Positions 45,482 through 57,500 of a stretch of DNA of 64,000 nucleotides are shown here, in pieces; position 1 is the first letter of the stretch; each line of letters begins with the position of its first letter. The stretch is taken from positions 186,001-250,000 of the forward strand of contig WJXW01000010.1 in assembly GCA_015832175.1 (NCBI GenBank), written 5' to 3'. The translations under genes were made by a program, and so were the position numbers. This stretch comes from Paraphaeosphaeria minitans (lineage: Eukaryota; Ascomycota; Dothideomycetes; Pleosporales; Didymosphaeriaceae). The notes beneath the pieces are model-generated. The model worked only from the letters and a program-made list of their open reading frames with translations. It had not been told where the DNA came from and searched no databases.

Positions 45482-47149
45482 ATGTTGTCGCGCGCAGCAA
45501 CTCGCGCCTTCCACGGCCTGCGCACCGCGCCCGCCCTGCCCGTCCGACGCATGGCTCCCGTCGCCTCCACATCACAGCGCATACGATTCTACGCGAACAA
45601 GCCCGGCAAGAACGATACGTCCAAGTCGGCCAAGGCGAACACCAACCCCGTTCATCCCAACGAGCAGCCCGAGTTCGATGCAGCCTCCGCACCGGAGCGC
45701 AACACAACCACGTCAGGACAACAGGGCGAGCCTATAGAAGAGACCCCACAACAGCCGCAGAAGCCTCTACCTGATCTGCGGTACGGTATCCCGTCTACGT
45801 TTGGGAAAGAATTTGGAGCCGAGGAGGCAAAGGGCGAGCATGATCCCAACAACATCGAAATGGACCCTGAAAAGGAACCCGGTCCTGGTCGCGAGGGTGG
45901 AGAGCTTCCCAAGTCTGCATACGAGACCAGCACCGATAGGCGGCGCAACAAGGTCGCCAACTGGTCCTACATTGCCTTCGCACTCGCCGCGGCTACAGGA
46001 GGAGCGTACCTGTGCAGGAACTGGGAGAGCGAAGGGGAGGAGAAGAAGCACGCAGATGCGCCTTCAGGATGGACTCCCACCCTCATGTATCAGCGTGCGA
46101 AGGCTCGCCTCAATGGCGAGATGAGCTACTACACCGAGCCAACCTTCAACAAGCTCCTTCCAGAGGTCGAAATGATGCCTCCTCTGACCTTGGTGTTGAG
46201 CTTGGAGGATCTGCTCGTGCACTCCGAGTGGACGACCAAGCACGGCTGGCGGACAGCAAAGCGCCCTGGTGTTGACTACTTCCTCCGGTATCTGAGCCAG
46301 TACTACGAGCTGGTCATCTTCACGTCTGCAAAGTCCATGGATGCCGACCCCATCATCCGCAAACTCGACCCTTACCGCATCGTCATGTGGCCGCTTTTCC
46401 GTGAGGCCACCCGCTACGAGACGGGCGAATATGTCAAGGTATGTCTTGGAATATGACAGCAGATCGGACGCCGCTAACCCATTCAGGACCTCTCGCATCT
46501 GAACCGTGACCTGTCGAGGACCATCATCATCGATACCGACCCATCGCACGTCAAGGCCCAGCCCGAGAACGCCATTGTGCTTCCAAAGTGGAAAGGCCAA
46601 GCTGGCGACAAGGGTCTCGTAGCCCTCATTCCGTTCCTCGAGTACCTTGCCATGCTTCAGCAGGGCGGTGGCAACTTCGATGTGCGACACGCTCTCAAGT
46701 CGATGGAGGGCAAGGAGATTCCGGAAGAGTTCGCGCGCCGAGAAGCGAAACTCCGAGCTGAGCACCTCAAGAATCTGGAGGCAGAGAAAGCAAGGAAGGG
46801 CAAGAACCTGGGGTCGTTCGTGGGTGCCCTCGGTCTGAACCAGAAGCAAGGCCAGATGGTTCTTGCTGACGGGACCAACATGTCTGAAGGACTGGCACAG
46901 GGCAAGATGATGATCGACATGTTCCGTGACATTGGCCGGAAGCAGTACGAGACCATGGACAAAGAGATTCGCGAGAACGGCGAGAAGTGGCTCAAGGAGA
47001 TGGCCGAGGAAGAGAAGAAGTTCCAAGAAGAGCAAATGAAGAACATGAAGAGTGGTGCAATGAGCTGGTTCGGTGGCAGCGCTGCTGCACCTTCGCAACA
47101 AGCGCCACCACCTGCTGCGCCATCATCTGAGGCTGGCAAGACATTGTAA
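45482..47149 (+). CDS. TIM50: Mitochondrial import inner membrane translocase subunit TIM50
   Basis: Receptor of the TIM23 complex that takes presequence proteins arriving through TOM. Two exons, 45482-46438 and 46487-47149; the 48-bp intron (GTATGT/CAG, CTAAC branch) joins YVK to [19 protein letters not shown]. 539 residues. Domains: an Arg-rich mitochondrial presequence (1 to about 38), a Pro/Gln-rich matrix segment, one TM helix at about 161-180 ([20 protein letters not shown]), then the FCP1-like HAD-fold domain in the intermembrane space ([16 protein letters not shown] at 235-250, [23 protein letters not shown]). The phosphatase DxDx signature is replaced by SLED, so the domain is a non-catalytic binding module, as in other TIM50s. 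The tail is Lys/Glu-rich and ends in a Pro/Ala linker. Confidence 0.96.
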
Positions 47150-47610
47150 AATCTCCACGACTGGCGTTTAGGATGTACTAACATGCGCCGCTTCCACTCT
47201 TGTGGAAGGAATGGTGCTGCATTGGGCGGCTTGGGAAACGTATTGTATATTGCATATGTATAAATAACATGTTGGGCAGACCCAACAACCACATGCCATG
47301 ACCTACCATCACGGAGTGCAATTGCCCATGGAGAACATCGGCGACACACTATGAAGTACAAATTGTCAGTAGGCAAAGTGCTTCAAGTCAGCCCAGGGTT
47401 AACTTGTAGGTATTCGTATAATCTTGAGACCCCTCCGCGGGCACTAGGGATGGCTTCTAAGCCAAGCAATGAATCGCGGCAACGGGCCAATCGGAGATAA
47501 TGCGAATGTGCGGGGAAGCTTACCTACCTTTCCAACCGCAGCCGCTGCAGTCGCCTCGAACATCGCTCCGAAAGACCTGCGGACAGACACCACCACTACA
47601 TTCAATCGCC
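47150..47610. other. Intergenic, promoter region of the F-box-like gene
   Basis: 461 bp; TIM50 ends and the next gene starts on the same strand. Nothing else is recognised. Confidence 0.5.
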
Positions 47611-49301
47611 ATGGCGACTTCCCGTCCACGACCCCAAGATCCCGTGAACGGCGGCTGGTCCGATGCGCCGCTGTCCCGACCCCACTCTCCTCCACCGTAC
47701 AGCAGTCCGCCTCCAGAAGGCGACGATGTCGACTTCGCGCTCGGGTCGATGGACCATGTGTCTATTGACATTGACGAGGACTCTGAAGACGAAGCCCTCA
47801 CCTCCGAAGTCCTCGCCGCCTTCGATATGCTCCATGAGCAGCTGCGCAGGCATCGTGCGCCAGTTGTGCATCCGGATGGGCCTCAGCAGCCGTTTCCGTT
47901 CATGCAGCTGCCGTTGGAGTTGAGGGAGCAGGTGTACGATGAGTACTTTCGGCCTGAGGTAGGGAATCCAAACCTAGCGTAAGGGAAGTCAGGCTAATGT
48001 AAAATAGAACAGGTTGGAGGTGTACGAAGTCGGCGAAGGGATTGGGGGCATGTACAACTTCGAGTTTGCATTGCTGAGGACGAACAAACAAGTCTACCGC
48101 GAAGCGCTGAGGAGCTGGCGAAAGAACGTGTTTGTGCGGGTCGAGACGCCGTGGCCGCATGCTGGTAAGGACAACGTCTTTTAGATGCGCATCGCACGGC
48201 TGATGGAGAATAGTCCACCATATCAGATCCGAAGGACAGGTTCCCATCGTCGCAGCTGGGCGCCGCGCGCTCGAATGCTTTCAGCACAGAAGTCTCGTCC
48301 AGATCGCAGCACCCTTACACGGCGTCACTGTGCCCGACCACGCCATCGTCCTACTTCTGGAGGATGTGTCCAAGTTCACAAGAGTGTGGTACTATTCAGC
48401 GCTGAACTATATCAGCCTCAACCCACAATTGTGCCTCATATTTGCACTCCGCGAGCCGGACACTCCAAGAGACCCCAAGCCCGTTCCCATTGAGCTTCAA
48501 AGAAAACTTCTTCTTCCCTTTGGCGACGTAAAAGATCTCTACGATACACAAATTACAGGCTACGACGAAAGCGTCATCGCCGAACTTCGCAAGGCAATGA
48601 AAGTTCCCTACCCAACAGTCCGTGAATCATGCGAGCTAGCCACCACCCTCATGGATGAAGGCGATCTCTTCCTCGCGACCAACAAGCCCCAGCTCGCGCA
48701 CGATGCCTACATCAAGTCCTTCGACGCAATACATATCAAGATATCCGGACGCAACCGCAGGATCCTTGCTGACGGCCACTTCGCCAACGACATCCACGAG
48801 GGCCGATACGCGGGCCAAGCCGCCATGACAGTGCGCGTCGTTCTGCGCATCCGCCTCGTCGCACGCATGATCCGCACCTACATCCACCTCGGACAGCCCA
48901 ACGAAGCCGCCTTCTGGGGCATCCGGTCCATCAAACTCGTCCGCCAGGGCATGTCGCCGAACGCCGACATGGACGACTTCTTTAGCGACTTCATTGGATC
49001 GTCGGACATTGCGATGATCTACGCGTGGACTGCGGGTGCGCTTCGGCTGATGGATGGAGAGGAGAAATGGAAGGAAGAAATAGAGGGCTATACATTCGAA
49101 GATGGGGGCGTGGCGGATGCGGAGGTCATGTGGCGGAGGGCAGGGTTGTATTTCGCGAACGAGAGGTACGCTGGTGACAGGAAGGGCATGGTGGAGGAGA
49201 TGAAGAGGGTAGGGATCATACCGCCGGCGGGTGTATTTACGGATGAGGCGAGTGAGGTTGACAGTATGCGCCACATGGACATGGGCGATGTGGAAACTTG
49301 A
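47611..49301 (+). CDS. F-box-like protein of unknown function
   Basis: Three exons, 47611-47958, 48008-48164 and 48235-49301, giving 523 residues. Introns are 49 bp (GTAGGG/TAG) and 70 bp (GTAAGG/AAG); the second acceptor (AAG) was chosen over CAG five bases later because only it restores the frame. After a Ser/Pro/acidic disordered start, residues about 97-112 read FPFMQLPLELREQVYDEYF, the short F-box-like hydrophobic motif common in fungal proteins of this layout, followed by NFEFALLRTNKQVYREAL. The C-terminal half is helical (LRIRLVARMIRTYIHLGQPNEAAFWGIRS), possibly TPR-like. No partner or pathway is visible; a ubiquitin-ligase adaptor role is only a possibility. Confidence 0.78.
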
Positions 49302-50468
49302 TGACGGCGTCGAGGTTGATGAGATGCTTAGGAATATAGCTTGCACAAAGAGTGATGTTTGACTCTTGCTTCTTCTTGTATCAATAGAGCTGAGTGGGAG
49401 ATTCGGAATCTATACATCAAGGCCGCCATTTTAGTAACTGTAGGTGCCCTGGAGAGCCTGGCAACCGCGCACCAGCACTAGGTAGGCGTTCCGCCGCACC
49501 TAAACAATCCATCACTCTTACACCTCACTTTGTCGCCTGGTGTACATTCGGAAAATAGCATGTCTACCTTCGAAGCACGTCAGCAAGTCCTCTTGGAGGC
49601 GTTCCCTACACGTGCAGCTGGGATACCAGTTAGGTGGTCTAGACTCTACCTACCTACCTACGTACTGGAGCTGAGCAGATGCGAAACGTGGGTCGCAGCA
49701 GTTCACCAGACCCAGATTCGACTAGATACGGACGGGTACCGTAGCTTTCGCTTCCCCACGTTCTGACAGGCGGATGATAATGTTTCCATGCACACCAGCC
49801 GCCGCATCCACGTTTGCGCAACAGCATCGACCTAACTTAATCGCTCTTCACATGCCAGCACTCTTCAATCTCGATGGCTTAGCCAACATGTCAGCACTCT
49901 TCAGCCTCGATGGCTTAGCCAGGCTGCCAGCATCGCTTTAGCTTTTGAATCGATGTCGACCCTGCCACATCAATGTTTTAGGTACAATGAAAAACCGCTA
50001 CTAAGAACGGCCATGCGAAGCGTTCGCTGGCCGCCATCACAGGCGATGCAGCCACACTTGAACTTCTGGATGATACTGTCCACTGTGCTGTGCTGACAGA
50101 AACAAAATTTCGGAATCTACCGCCGACTGTCGATGTAGCCACACTTACTTCTCCAATCACGCCCCCCGGAACCAACCCGAACGCCTTGATGCGCCTCTCA
50201 CGCGGGGACCTTCCCCACCATGATTCGCACGCTACAGCTGCTCCATTTGAATGACTTCTGGGCACGCTTCCGGAGTCGGCAAGACATCATCTTGTTTGCA
50301 CCATTGGCTGTAGCACTTCCACTCTTGCGACAACATGCGCATCAACATCATAGTGCTCCTGTCGGGCACTTTAGGCTTGCCGCTGGGCGGGACAGCTCTT
50401 AACATAGCATTTCGCTCTTGTGAATCGGGCACTATCGCATTGCTTTGCCTACCTCGCCGACGAACGCC
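49302..50468. other. Intergenic stretch with one short tandem duplication
   Basis: No gene is supported. A unit of about 36 bp containing CTCGATGGCTTAGCC is repeated twice in tandem at 49854-49925. The motif CTACCTACCTACGTAC lies near 49648-49664. Confidence 0.5.
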
Positions 50469-52206
50469 ATGGGCATCCATGAAGAGGACGTCTTCGACCC
50501 GGATGGATACCGGCGGTTCCGGGCGTTCGGCCCGTTCATAGACACGGAGACGTTCGATATCATGCCGACAACGTACGTGAGCTTAAGCAACTGCAACGGT
50601 GGCGAGAACCGTTCCGAACGTTCAGCACATGTGGAGATGCGATTCTTGGAACCTGTGGAACTGATGACCGCTTCAGCATCTGCCTGTTGCGTTTCCGGTA
50701 CCCAGGCGCCACTTGCATGGTCGGTACTGACTTTAATATCCGTCTCACAGATACCGCGCCATCACTGTCGCCGGCGTCGTCTTCGGCCTAGCCATGATCT
50801 TCGCCGTCTCTGCCGCCTATCTTGCTCTCCAGCAGACCAAAAACTCGCGGCGACCCTTAAAGAGCGTATACGTATGGATGATCTGGATCGAGCTGGTGGC
50901 ATGTATCATCATTGCCATTGAATGCTTACTCTATCTGCTCTACATCATCCCGCCCAGCTTCTACTTCTTCATGTCGATATGTAGGTCATTCCACTGCTTC
51001 TCGGGACGAGATTGCGAACATCGGTACGGAAATACTGATGATTCAAGTGCTCCTCTGGTCGATACAAATCCACCTCCTGCTACAGATCATCATCAACCGC
51101 ATCCGCGTCATCCTTCACGACCGCACCAAAAGCCGCGCCTTGATCATTGGCGTCGCCCTCTTTGTCCTCTGCATCAACATCAGCGTATTTTGCATCTGGA
51201 TACCTGCCCGGTTGCAGATAAGCAACCGGTATGACTTCCCTCCCCATTAGCCAGCCCCAAGGGTTATGAAAGTAAGCACTGACAGAAGAGATCCAGATAT
51301 ATCCACATCAACAACATCTGGGACCGCGTGGAGAAGGTACTTTACCTACTCCTCGACGGGTGTCTCAACTGGTACTTCATCCGCATCGTCAAGCAGAACC
51401 TCGTCGGCAACGGCCTGCAAAAGTACAGCCGCCTTGTGCGCTTCAACCAGCGCATCATCATCCTCTCCCTCATGATGGATGTCATGATCATCGGCGCGAT
51501 GAGCATCCCGAATGGATTCCTGTAGGCCAAGCGTTTCTATTCTTGCCTGAAACCCACCCTGCACTTTACGTGGTCAGACATACAATGTGCTTGAAGCGCA
51601 GTGCTAATTTGTGATAGATACGCCATGTTCCACCCCCTCGCATTCCTCGTAAAACTCAACATTGAAATGACAATGGCCAACCTCATCCGGCGCATCGTCC
51701 TCTCCAACCAACCCTCCAACTCCTTCTTGCTCACCTTTCCCTCCATCTCCTCTGGCAACGCCAACATCGGCCTTAAATTCCCCAAAGAGACGCATCGCCA
51801 CAGCCACTGGATCCACGGCATAGTGCCGAAGAGCTGTACTGCTCACGGGGAGGGGGAGGCATACGGAGATTGCATCGTCAAGACAGAGGAATACGGGGTC
51901 GTGAGCCGGCGGCGGAGCCAGATGAGTTCGCATTTGCTGTCGAGGTGGGGGAGTCAGATGAGAAGAGGGACTCAGACGACGAACAGGGATAGTGTGGCAT
52001 CCGGAGAGGTAATGGTGGTCAGCATGGCGTTAGAGGAGGTAATTACGGGGAGTGGGGAGATTGATACCCAAAGCCAGAGGAGTATGGAGAGCAGTGCATC
52101 CGAGGGGCGAACGACAGACAGGGATAGGGATAGTGCGGCGGGTGACGAGGTGGTATTGATAGCGCCGCCGCCGGGAGCTCTTACACGGATGTCAGACAGC
52201 GCTTGA
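50469..52206 (+). CDS. Multi-TM integral membrane protein, five exons, function unknown
   Basis: Exons 50469-50572, 50751-50980, 51048-51228, 51297-51521 and 51618-52206 give 442 residues. Each junction restores a hydrophobic or conserved segment: PTT/YRAITVAGVVFGLAMIF, FFMSI/LLLWSIQIHLLLQ, ISNR/RYIHINNIWDRVEK and PNGFL/YAMFHPLAFLVKLN. About seven helices are visible between residues 40 and 275: ITVAGVVFGLAMIFAVSAAY, VWMIWIELVACIIIAIECLLYLL, LLLQIIIN, ALIIGVALFVLCINISVFCIWI, and IIILSLMMDVMIIGAMSI. A hydrophilic Ser/Arg/Glu tail of about 165 residues follows, probably cytosolic. The layout resembles a common, uncharacterised fungal 7-TM family. The fourth acceptor could also be six bases earlier (GAG), adding two residues. 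Confidence 0.82.
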
Positions 52207-52835
52207 ATTCCTTCAATTCTCTGTGTGCTGTATCGTTATCTTCTTCCAAGAATCACGTGACGTTCATCATTTGTTGTTCTTTGGACGCGGAATCTTCGGA
52301 AACCTTCGGGCCCATGATGGAGCAAACGTTGGTCTTACACCTTGCATGCACCAACGCTATATCCTGCAGTAGTCCAAGGAAAGCAGGACATGTCACTCTC
52401 ACCCGTCTTTCTCGAAGGCGCATAGCTATTTCACGAAAAAAAACTTTGAACACCAGCATCTTGGATCAAGTGCAGCATCTATAGATACTCTGCCTATTCC
52501 GTTCCGGCTTCCTCCCCATGCGACGGAAGTAAGCCTGGCCTGGTGCACCGTAACAATGCAGCCAAGCTCCGACCCATTTAGTTTATCGGCATGATGCGAA
52601 TCGCGTTGAGCGGAGTGTCAACGTCGTCACGACTGTGGTTTCGTAGGAAGACGTGGTGTCCTCGTGGATTGCACGATCCAAGTCATACCTAGCGACATTA
52701 GGTAGTCACATGATGGTTTTTCTTATGACCCCCGCTTTCTAGCCCTCTAGCGACACACCTGATCACGAGTAGCTGTTATCGAAATTAAAACCTACTATAT
52801 ATAATTGCGATCATGCGTGCATTTCATCAATTCCG
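52207..52835. other. Intergenic, tRNA upstream region
   Basis: No protein gene. The last 40 bp hold the TATA-like element of the tRNA gene (52796-52803). Confidence 0.5.
52796..52803 (+). promoter_or_regulatory. TATA-like element upstream of tRNA-Leu
   Basis: TATATATA 33 bp before the tRNA 5' end. Upstream TATA elements are a frequent addition to the internal A and B boxes of fungal tRNA genes. Confidence 0.5.
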
Positions 52836-52966
52836 GGTGAGATGGGTAAGTTCAATCAAGTCCATCATTTCAATCACGTCACTAACGTTTACCAGCCGAG
52901 CGGTTAAGGCGCTAGCTTCAGGTGCTAGTATCGCAAGATTCGTGGGTTCGAGTCCCACTCTCATCA
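52836..52966 (+). tRNA. tRNA-Leu(CAG), interrupted after nucleotide 10 by a spliceosomal-type intron
   Basis: After removing 52846-52895 the molecule folds as a tRNA-Leu: acceptor stem GGTGAGA (52836-52842) pairs fully with TCTCATC (52959-52965, one G-T), D arm GCC...GGC, anticodon stem CTAGC/GCTAG with loop TTCAGGT (anticodon CAG, decoding CUG), a long variable arm as expected for Leu, T arm GTGGG TTCGAGT CCCAC, discriminator A. The B box GGTTCGAGTCC is perfect (52945-52955). The A box survives across the 3' splice junction as CAGCCGAGCGG (52893-52903). TTTT at 52978 would terminate Pol III. Normal eukaryotic tRNA introns lie at 37/38; none is there. I see no second copy in the window. Whether it is functional, a pseudogene or a case of intron gain cannot be told from sequence. 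Confidence 0.8.
52846..52895 (+). other. 50-bp GT-AG intron-like insert within tRNA-Leu
   Basis: It begins GTAAGTTC, has CACTAACG (branch-like CTAAC 15-19 nt from the end) and finishes TTTACCAG. Length, donor, branch site and acceptor all match the protein-gene introns of this window (median about 50 bp). It sits between tRNA positions 10 and 11. Confidence 0.75.
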
Positions 52967-53505
52967 CCATCATTCTATTTTCCTTCTGGCCACATCGAGG
53001 CCGTGCAAGTGTTTTTTGCGCTATGGGAAGCGTTATGTATGGGGAGACTGACAAGCTGGATAGACACTGTGATGATGTTGGACTGCGGGTTGCCTCTACA
53101 TGCGTCGTCGCATCTGGACCTCAGAGGTACTGTGCCATGCGTAAGTTCTTTTTCTGTGGGGATGGCATAGAGCCAGATTTGCTAGCTATTCGGGTGTTTT
53201 ATAAGTATTAGGTGTTGGATGTTGGATGTTGGATGTGCAGTATATATAAGAGTGACAACCATGTCTCTGACTTTACGCGTTAAGACCGGCACTCTCTGGG
53301 GTGCTCATGCTTCCAATGTTCCAAGAGTACATCGCTTGATCACGTCGCACACGTGGACGACTCCTCGCGTATTTGTTGCATACGCCCCTTTGGATGGCTA
53401 GATACATGGTTTCCTTGATCGAGGATGTGTTTATTCATATAGTCAACGATTACTTGCGGTCGTAGAAGTGCTTCGGGAACAAAGGCTCATTTTCCTACAC
53501 GTCGC
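52967..53505. other. Intergenic, nothing recognised
   Basis: About 540 bp between the tRNA and the 3' end of the aldo-keto reductase gene. A TGTTGGATG triplication occurs at 53213-53238. Confidence 0.5.
52978..52981 (+). terminator. Pol III terminator (T4) of tRNA-Leu
   Basis: TTTT 12 bp beyond the discriminator base. Confidence 0.6.
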
Positions 53506-54514
53506 TTAATCACGGCTGACCGTAGGATCCCACGCGCAAGGCTCATATACCCCGGTATCCAGACTCTTCATATCTTCAGCAGAAAGCTCGAAGTCGTAAA
53601 GCTGTGCATTCTCTTCGATGCGCGATTTCGTCACCGATTTCGGCAGCGGTACAAAGCCCTACAGACGAATTAATGGATGACCTCACGGGTTCGAAAGATA
53701 TATTTACCATCTGCAAGCTCCAACGCAACAAGACTTGACTTGTCGTCTTGCCGTACTTTTTCGCGAGCGGCTGGACAAGCGGGTCTTCGGCCTTCGTGGC
53801 GCGCACGATGGGGCAGTAAGCCTCCAGAATGATCCCTCTCTTGTTGCACCAGTCCACAATATCCTTCCTCGCAAGCCATGGGTGCAGCTCCACCTGATTG
53901 ACGCTCAAGATGCCGCCTTTACCCTTGCCCTCCCTCTCGTCCGTGCTCTTGATGTACTCTTCCAGTTCGTCCAAATGATGCACGCCGTAGTTACTCACGC
54001 CAATACTCCTGATCTTCCCAGCCTCTACGCCTTCCACGAGCGCCTTCCAAGCACCAATGCGGTTGGTCTTTCCGCCGTACGGCGAGTGCAGGAGGTACAA
54101 ATCGACGTAGTCGAAACCAGTCTCCTTGAGCGAATTTTCCACGTGCTGCTTGGCGGTCTCGTAGCTCATGTCTTTCGGGGGTATCTTTGTGGTGAAGAAG
54201 ATGTGCTCGCGTGGAATCCCAGAGTTCTTGATACCCTCGGCTGATGGCGCTTCATTGCGGTACGCGACTGCAGAGTCGACGTGGCGGTATCCGACCTTCG
54301 TAGCGTGCTCGACAACCTCTGCTGCGACATTGGCGGGGGTTTGGTATACCCCGTATCCTAATACGGGAATCTCGTAGCCTGAGGGCATCCGGAGAGTGGA
54401 CGTAAGAGAAAGCTTCGCCATGGTGGATGATGACGTATGAAGTAAATTTCGTCCGGCTGGGAGATGGGATGTGAGGAGCGACAGTCTTGAAGGAGCCGTG
54501 GATATTCTTTGCAT
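53506..54514 (-). CDS. Aldo-keto reductase
   Basis: NAD(P)H-dependent reduction of aldehydes or ketones. Two exons, 54514-53708 and 53658-53506, joined over a 49-bp intron (GTAAAT/TAG), giving 319 residues. The AKR catalytic tetrad is present: D80, Y85 (HVDSAVAYRNE), K110 (FFTTKIPPK) and H143 (LYLLHSPYGG). The cofactor-binding region follows: SIGVSNYG, NQVELHPWL and, across the splice, GFVPLPKSVTKSRIEENA, the phosphate-binding loop. The first 31 residues (RLSLLTSHLPAGRNLLHTSSS) resemble a mitochondrial presequence; the downstream Met32 (54421) gives a 288-residue protein of normal AKR length, so two starts (and two locations) are possible. The substrate cannot be inferred. Confidence 0.93.
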
Positions 54515-57500
54515 GCTTTTGAAATGCAGACGGAGGGAAACGTGCGGTTGTTCTTACGTTGTTAACCCTCTTGTTGATGCCATCAAGCTGTCTCGGAGTT
54601 ACGCTAAACGCCGATTGGGGGCTCCGGATCTACTTAGTAAGCCTGCCTTTCACCGTCCATCACAACATTACTACAACGCTAATAATCTCTCTAAAAGAGT
54701 AGTTCTGAAGGAGGATTATAAAAGAAAGCTTAGTACTCTGAAAAAAAAAAATTGATCGTAGGTAACTTTAAAATGGCACAATTCTGTGGTGAGCTTATAT
54801 CCGAAGAAATACATTTAGTGAGAGAGGCTAGACTGACACGTGATCTCCTACCTACCTCACCCCGACCTCAACAGTTGTTCGCATCGTTGATGGCGACATC
54901 TGCCGCCCAGAGAGATCCACCTCACGGCTTCACACGAATTTTTCGCTATTCCCGAAAACATTGTGCTCGGCCGAGGTATGCTGTCTCGGCCGTAGCTTTG
55001 AGCAAGCTGCCTGCACAGGCGAGAGTACCTACCGTAGGTACAAGATCATGCTCAGAATCAGGATATCCACAGAAAATTGAAGATTAAGTTCATCGGCCGA
55101 GAGTCCATGAGCTAGGCGCCCTGCCATGGATGTAAAAGAGCCGGTTTGCAAAAGCAACGACGTAATCTACCTTTGGATGAATACGAGGCTTTTCATAAGG
55201 TGCAAACTCGAAAATAGCTCGAGTTTTCAATTAGGGGCGGAATGCGAGGCTCACTTTGGCATTCGATACTGGGACCATCCTGTTCCAAAGCAAGTATACC
55301 AAGACACTTGGAATAGTGAAAGCGCGTTACGCATGGAGGAAAAAGATTGTATCGGCGTTTTATACTAAGCGGTCGTCGTGCTCTTCTATGCCGATAGAAG
55401 GGCCATACTCTAGCAAGTAAATGTTCGAGGGTGGATGTCATGCAGCACTGCATTCAAAGAAAGCAATCTAGCCTCAGCGACCCCTAATACGGCTTATACG
55501 TTTTAACACGCAGATACTTCACGATACTTGCATGAGTTGGCCTGGCCACGCTACCGCTCATGCCTGCAGGCGTCGTTTCATGAATCGTGAAACCTGGGAC
55601 GCGGGACTTGACACCTACTAAGCAAATCTTTCTTTCCTTTTTTTGTCTTGGGTTGGCAATGTGCTATTTCGAATGTCACTGACAGGCCGCGGAGCGAAGT
55701 GAGCATGCAAGCACGGCAGGCCTCGTATAGCGACGATCACGAAGCCACGCGCAGATCTTCTCCCAGCCACGTCGGCAAATCACTCTTCGCCAAAGCGCTG
55801 ACCCGCTGAAATACGCTGAACCGATACATGCACATCGCAACGCCAGCTTTTGCGCGTCTTGGACGAATCAGCAACCCATACGCTGGTTACCGATCCAACA
55901 GTGAGCAGATGACGGTGCTGTGCCGCTCGGGTGTAGGCTACGGCGCAGCCTCGTGCGACTGCTCAAGCATCCGATTCGAGGTACGAATGAATTCGAGATA
56001 AAACAAAGGCTTCGTAATGGCGCACTGTTGTCTCGTGGCTTGGACGCCTCAGTCGAAGCGCTCTGACAGATTGTCACAAATAAGAAGTTGACGCATGCGA
56101 TGCGTATGAATAGGTATACGCCACGGAACGCAGGGTAGGAGGCAAAGCACCTAGTCTTCGTGCACTGCATCTATATGTGGTCGGTGATCGGCCATCGGAT
56201 GAGTGACATCTGGGGACCGAATCGTGACCCCGAAATTGGTATCTTCGACGTCTGACGTACATCGCATAAGTCAGCCCAGAATCTTGCCCGCCATATACGT
56301 CGTTGGCGTCCAATCCTTATGCCGACGACACGATGCATGGAACCAGCGCGAACCAGCTCAACAACTCTGTAGCAGCAGAGGGAAGGCGCGACGCGCTCTC
56401 ACAGCAAGGCTGAGGTTCCCAAACCCATTATAACCCTCTGCTGCCGAGTTGAATTCTATCTCCAAGATCCACGCAGCGGGGCGCAAGACACTGGACCACG
56501 CCGACAGTACAGTACCTATCTGAGCGAATCCATCACGGACCAAACCGCCCAAACAAACCCGCAGAATGGCACTTGCAAGCAGCTCGAACTCGTGAAAACC
56601 CTTCCCAAATCTCAGTACTGTGTATCAAGGAATCTGGCGCAGAATCCTCACCTCATGTCCGCCCATCCTTCGCGCCGCAACCCCCCTAGGTATGAGGACG
56701 CTTCCCTTCTCGTCTAGCCCCCATTCTTCCCAGAAAACACACCCTCTGCAGAACGCAGCCCCTGGTCCTGCACACTGCTCTAACTCCATTCACCACATCT
56801 ACACTGTAACCTCCCCCAAACAACCCGATTGGCCACACCCTCCCGCACGAGTCAGTCGCGCACCCCAAAGACTACCCACACGCCTCGCGCATCGACCATC
56901 CCTCCCCTCCCATCCCATCCCATCCCGTTCTGCCCCATCCCACCGCCACTCCAGCAGCGCAAAAGCAAAAAGCAAAGAACACACTGCGCTACGCACGGAA
57001 ACCAGGTACCTAGGTAGAACGAGAACTACGCCATCGCTTCGTATCTCGCAGTTGCCCACGGTCGACACGCGCCGCCGATCCTTTGTTGCCCATGGCGGCA
57101 CCCTGTGTGCCGCGGCTGCCAATCATGCGTGGCTGCGCAAGGGAGGAACGAATGGGAGGGTAGGTCAGTCTGGCGTTGATGCGCGGCCAGGGAGGGGAGG
57201 GAAAGGGAAAGGGAAAAGGGAGGCAGCGCGCCGCTTGGTATCGTTGCGCTCTTGGTGGAAACGAAGAACAGCGCTTTGTATCTGGGATGGGCGTGGATCA
57301 GGGGCTCAATCCAGATGGTGTTGGACCACGCCTTGGAACGGGTGTAGGGCGAGATGGAACATAGAACAATGGAGACGTCTGCTTGCGCATTGGGGTAGCG
57401 GACGGGCGCGCAAAGCGCGCGGGTGTGAAGCGGCACAGTCGTGGTCGCAGGTAGGTAGGTTACGAGCCTTGCGCTTAGATGTGCATGCGATGGGCGGCGC

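Noticed and set aside
46064..47101. 345-codon minus-strand frame antisense to TIM50
   Set aside because: Shadow of the TIM50 coding exons.
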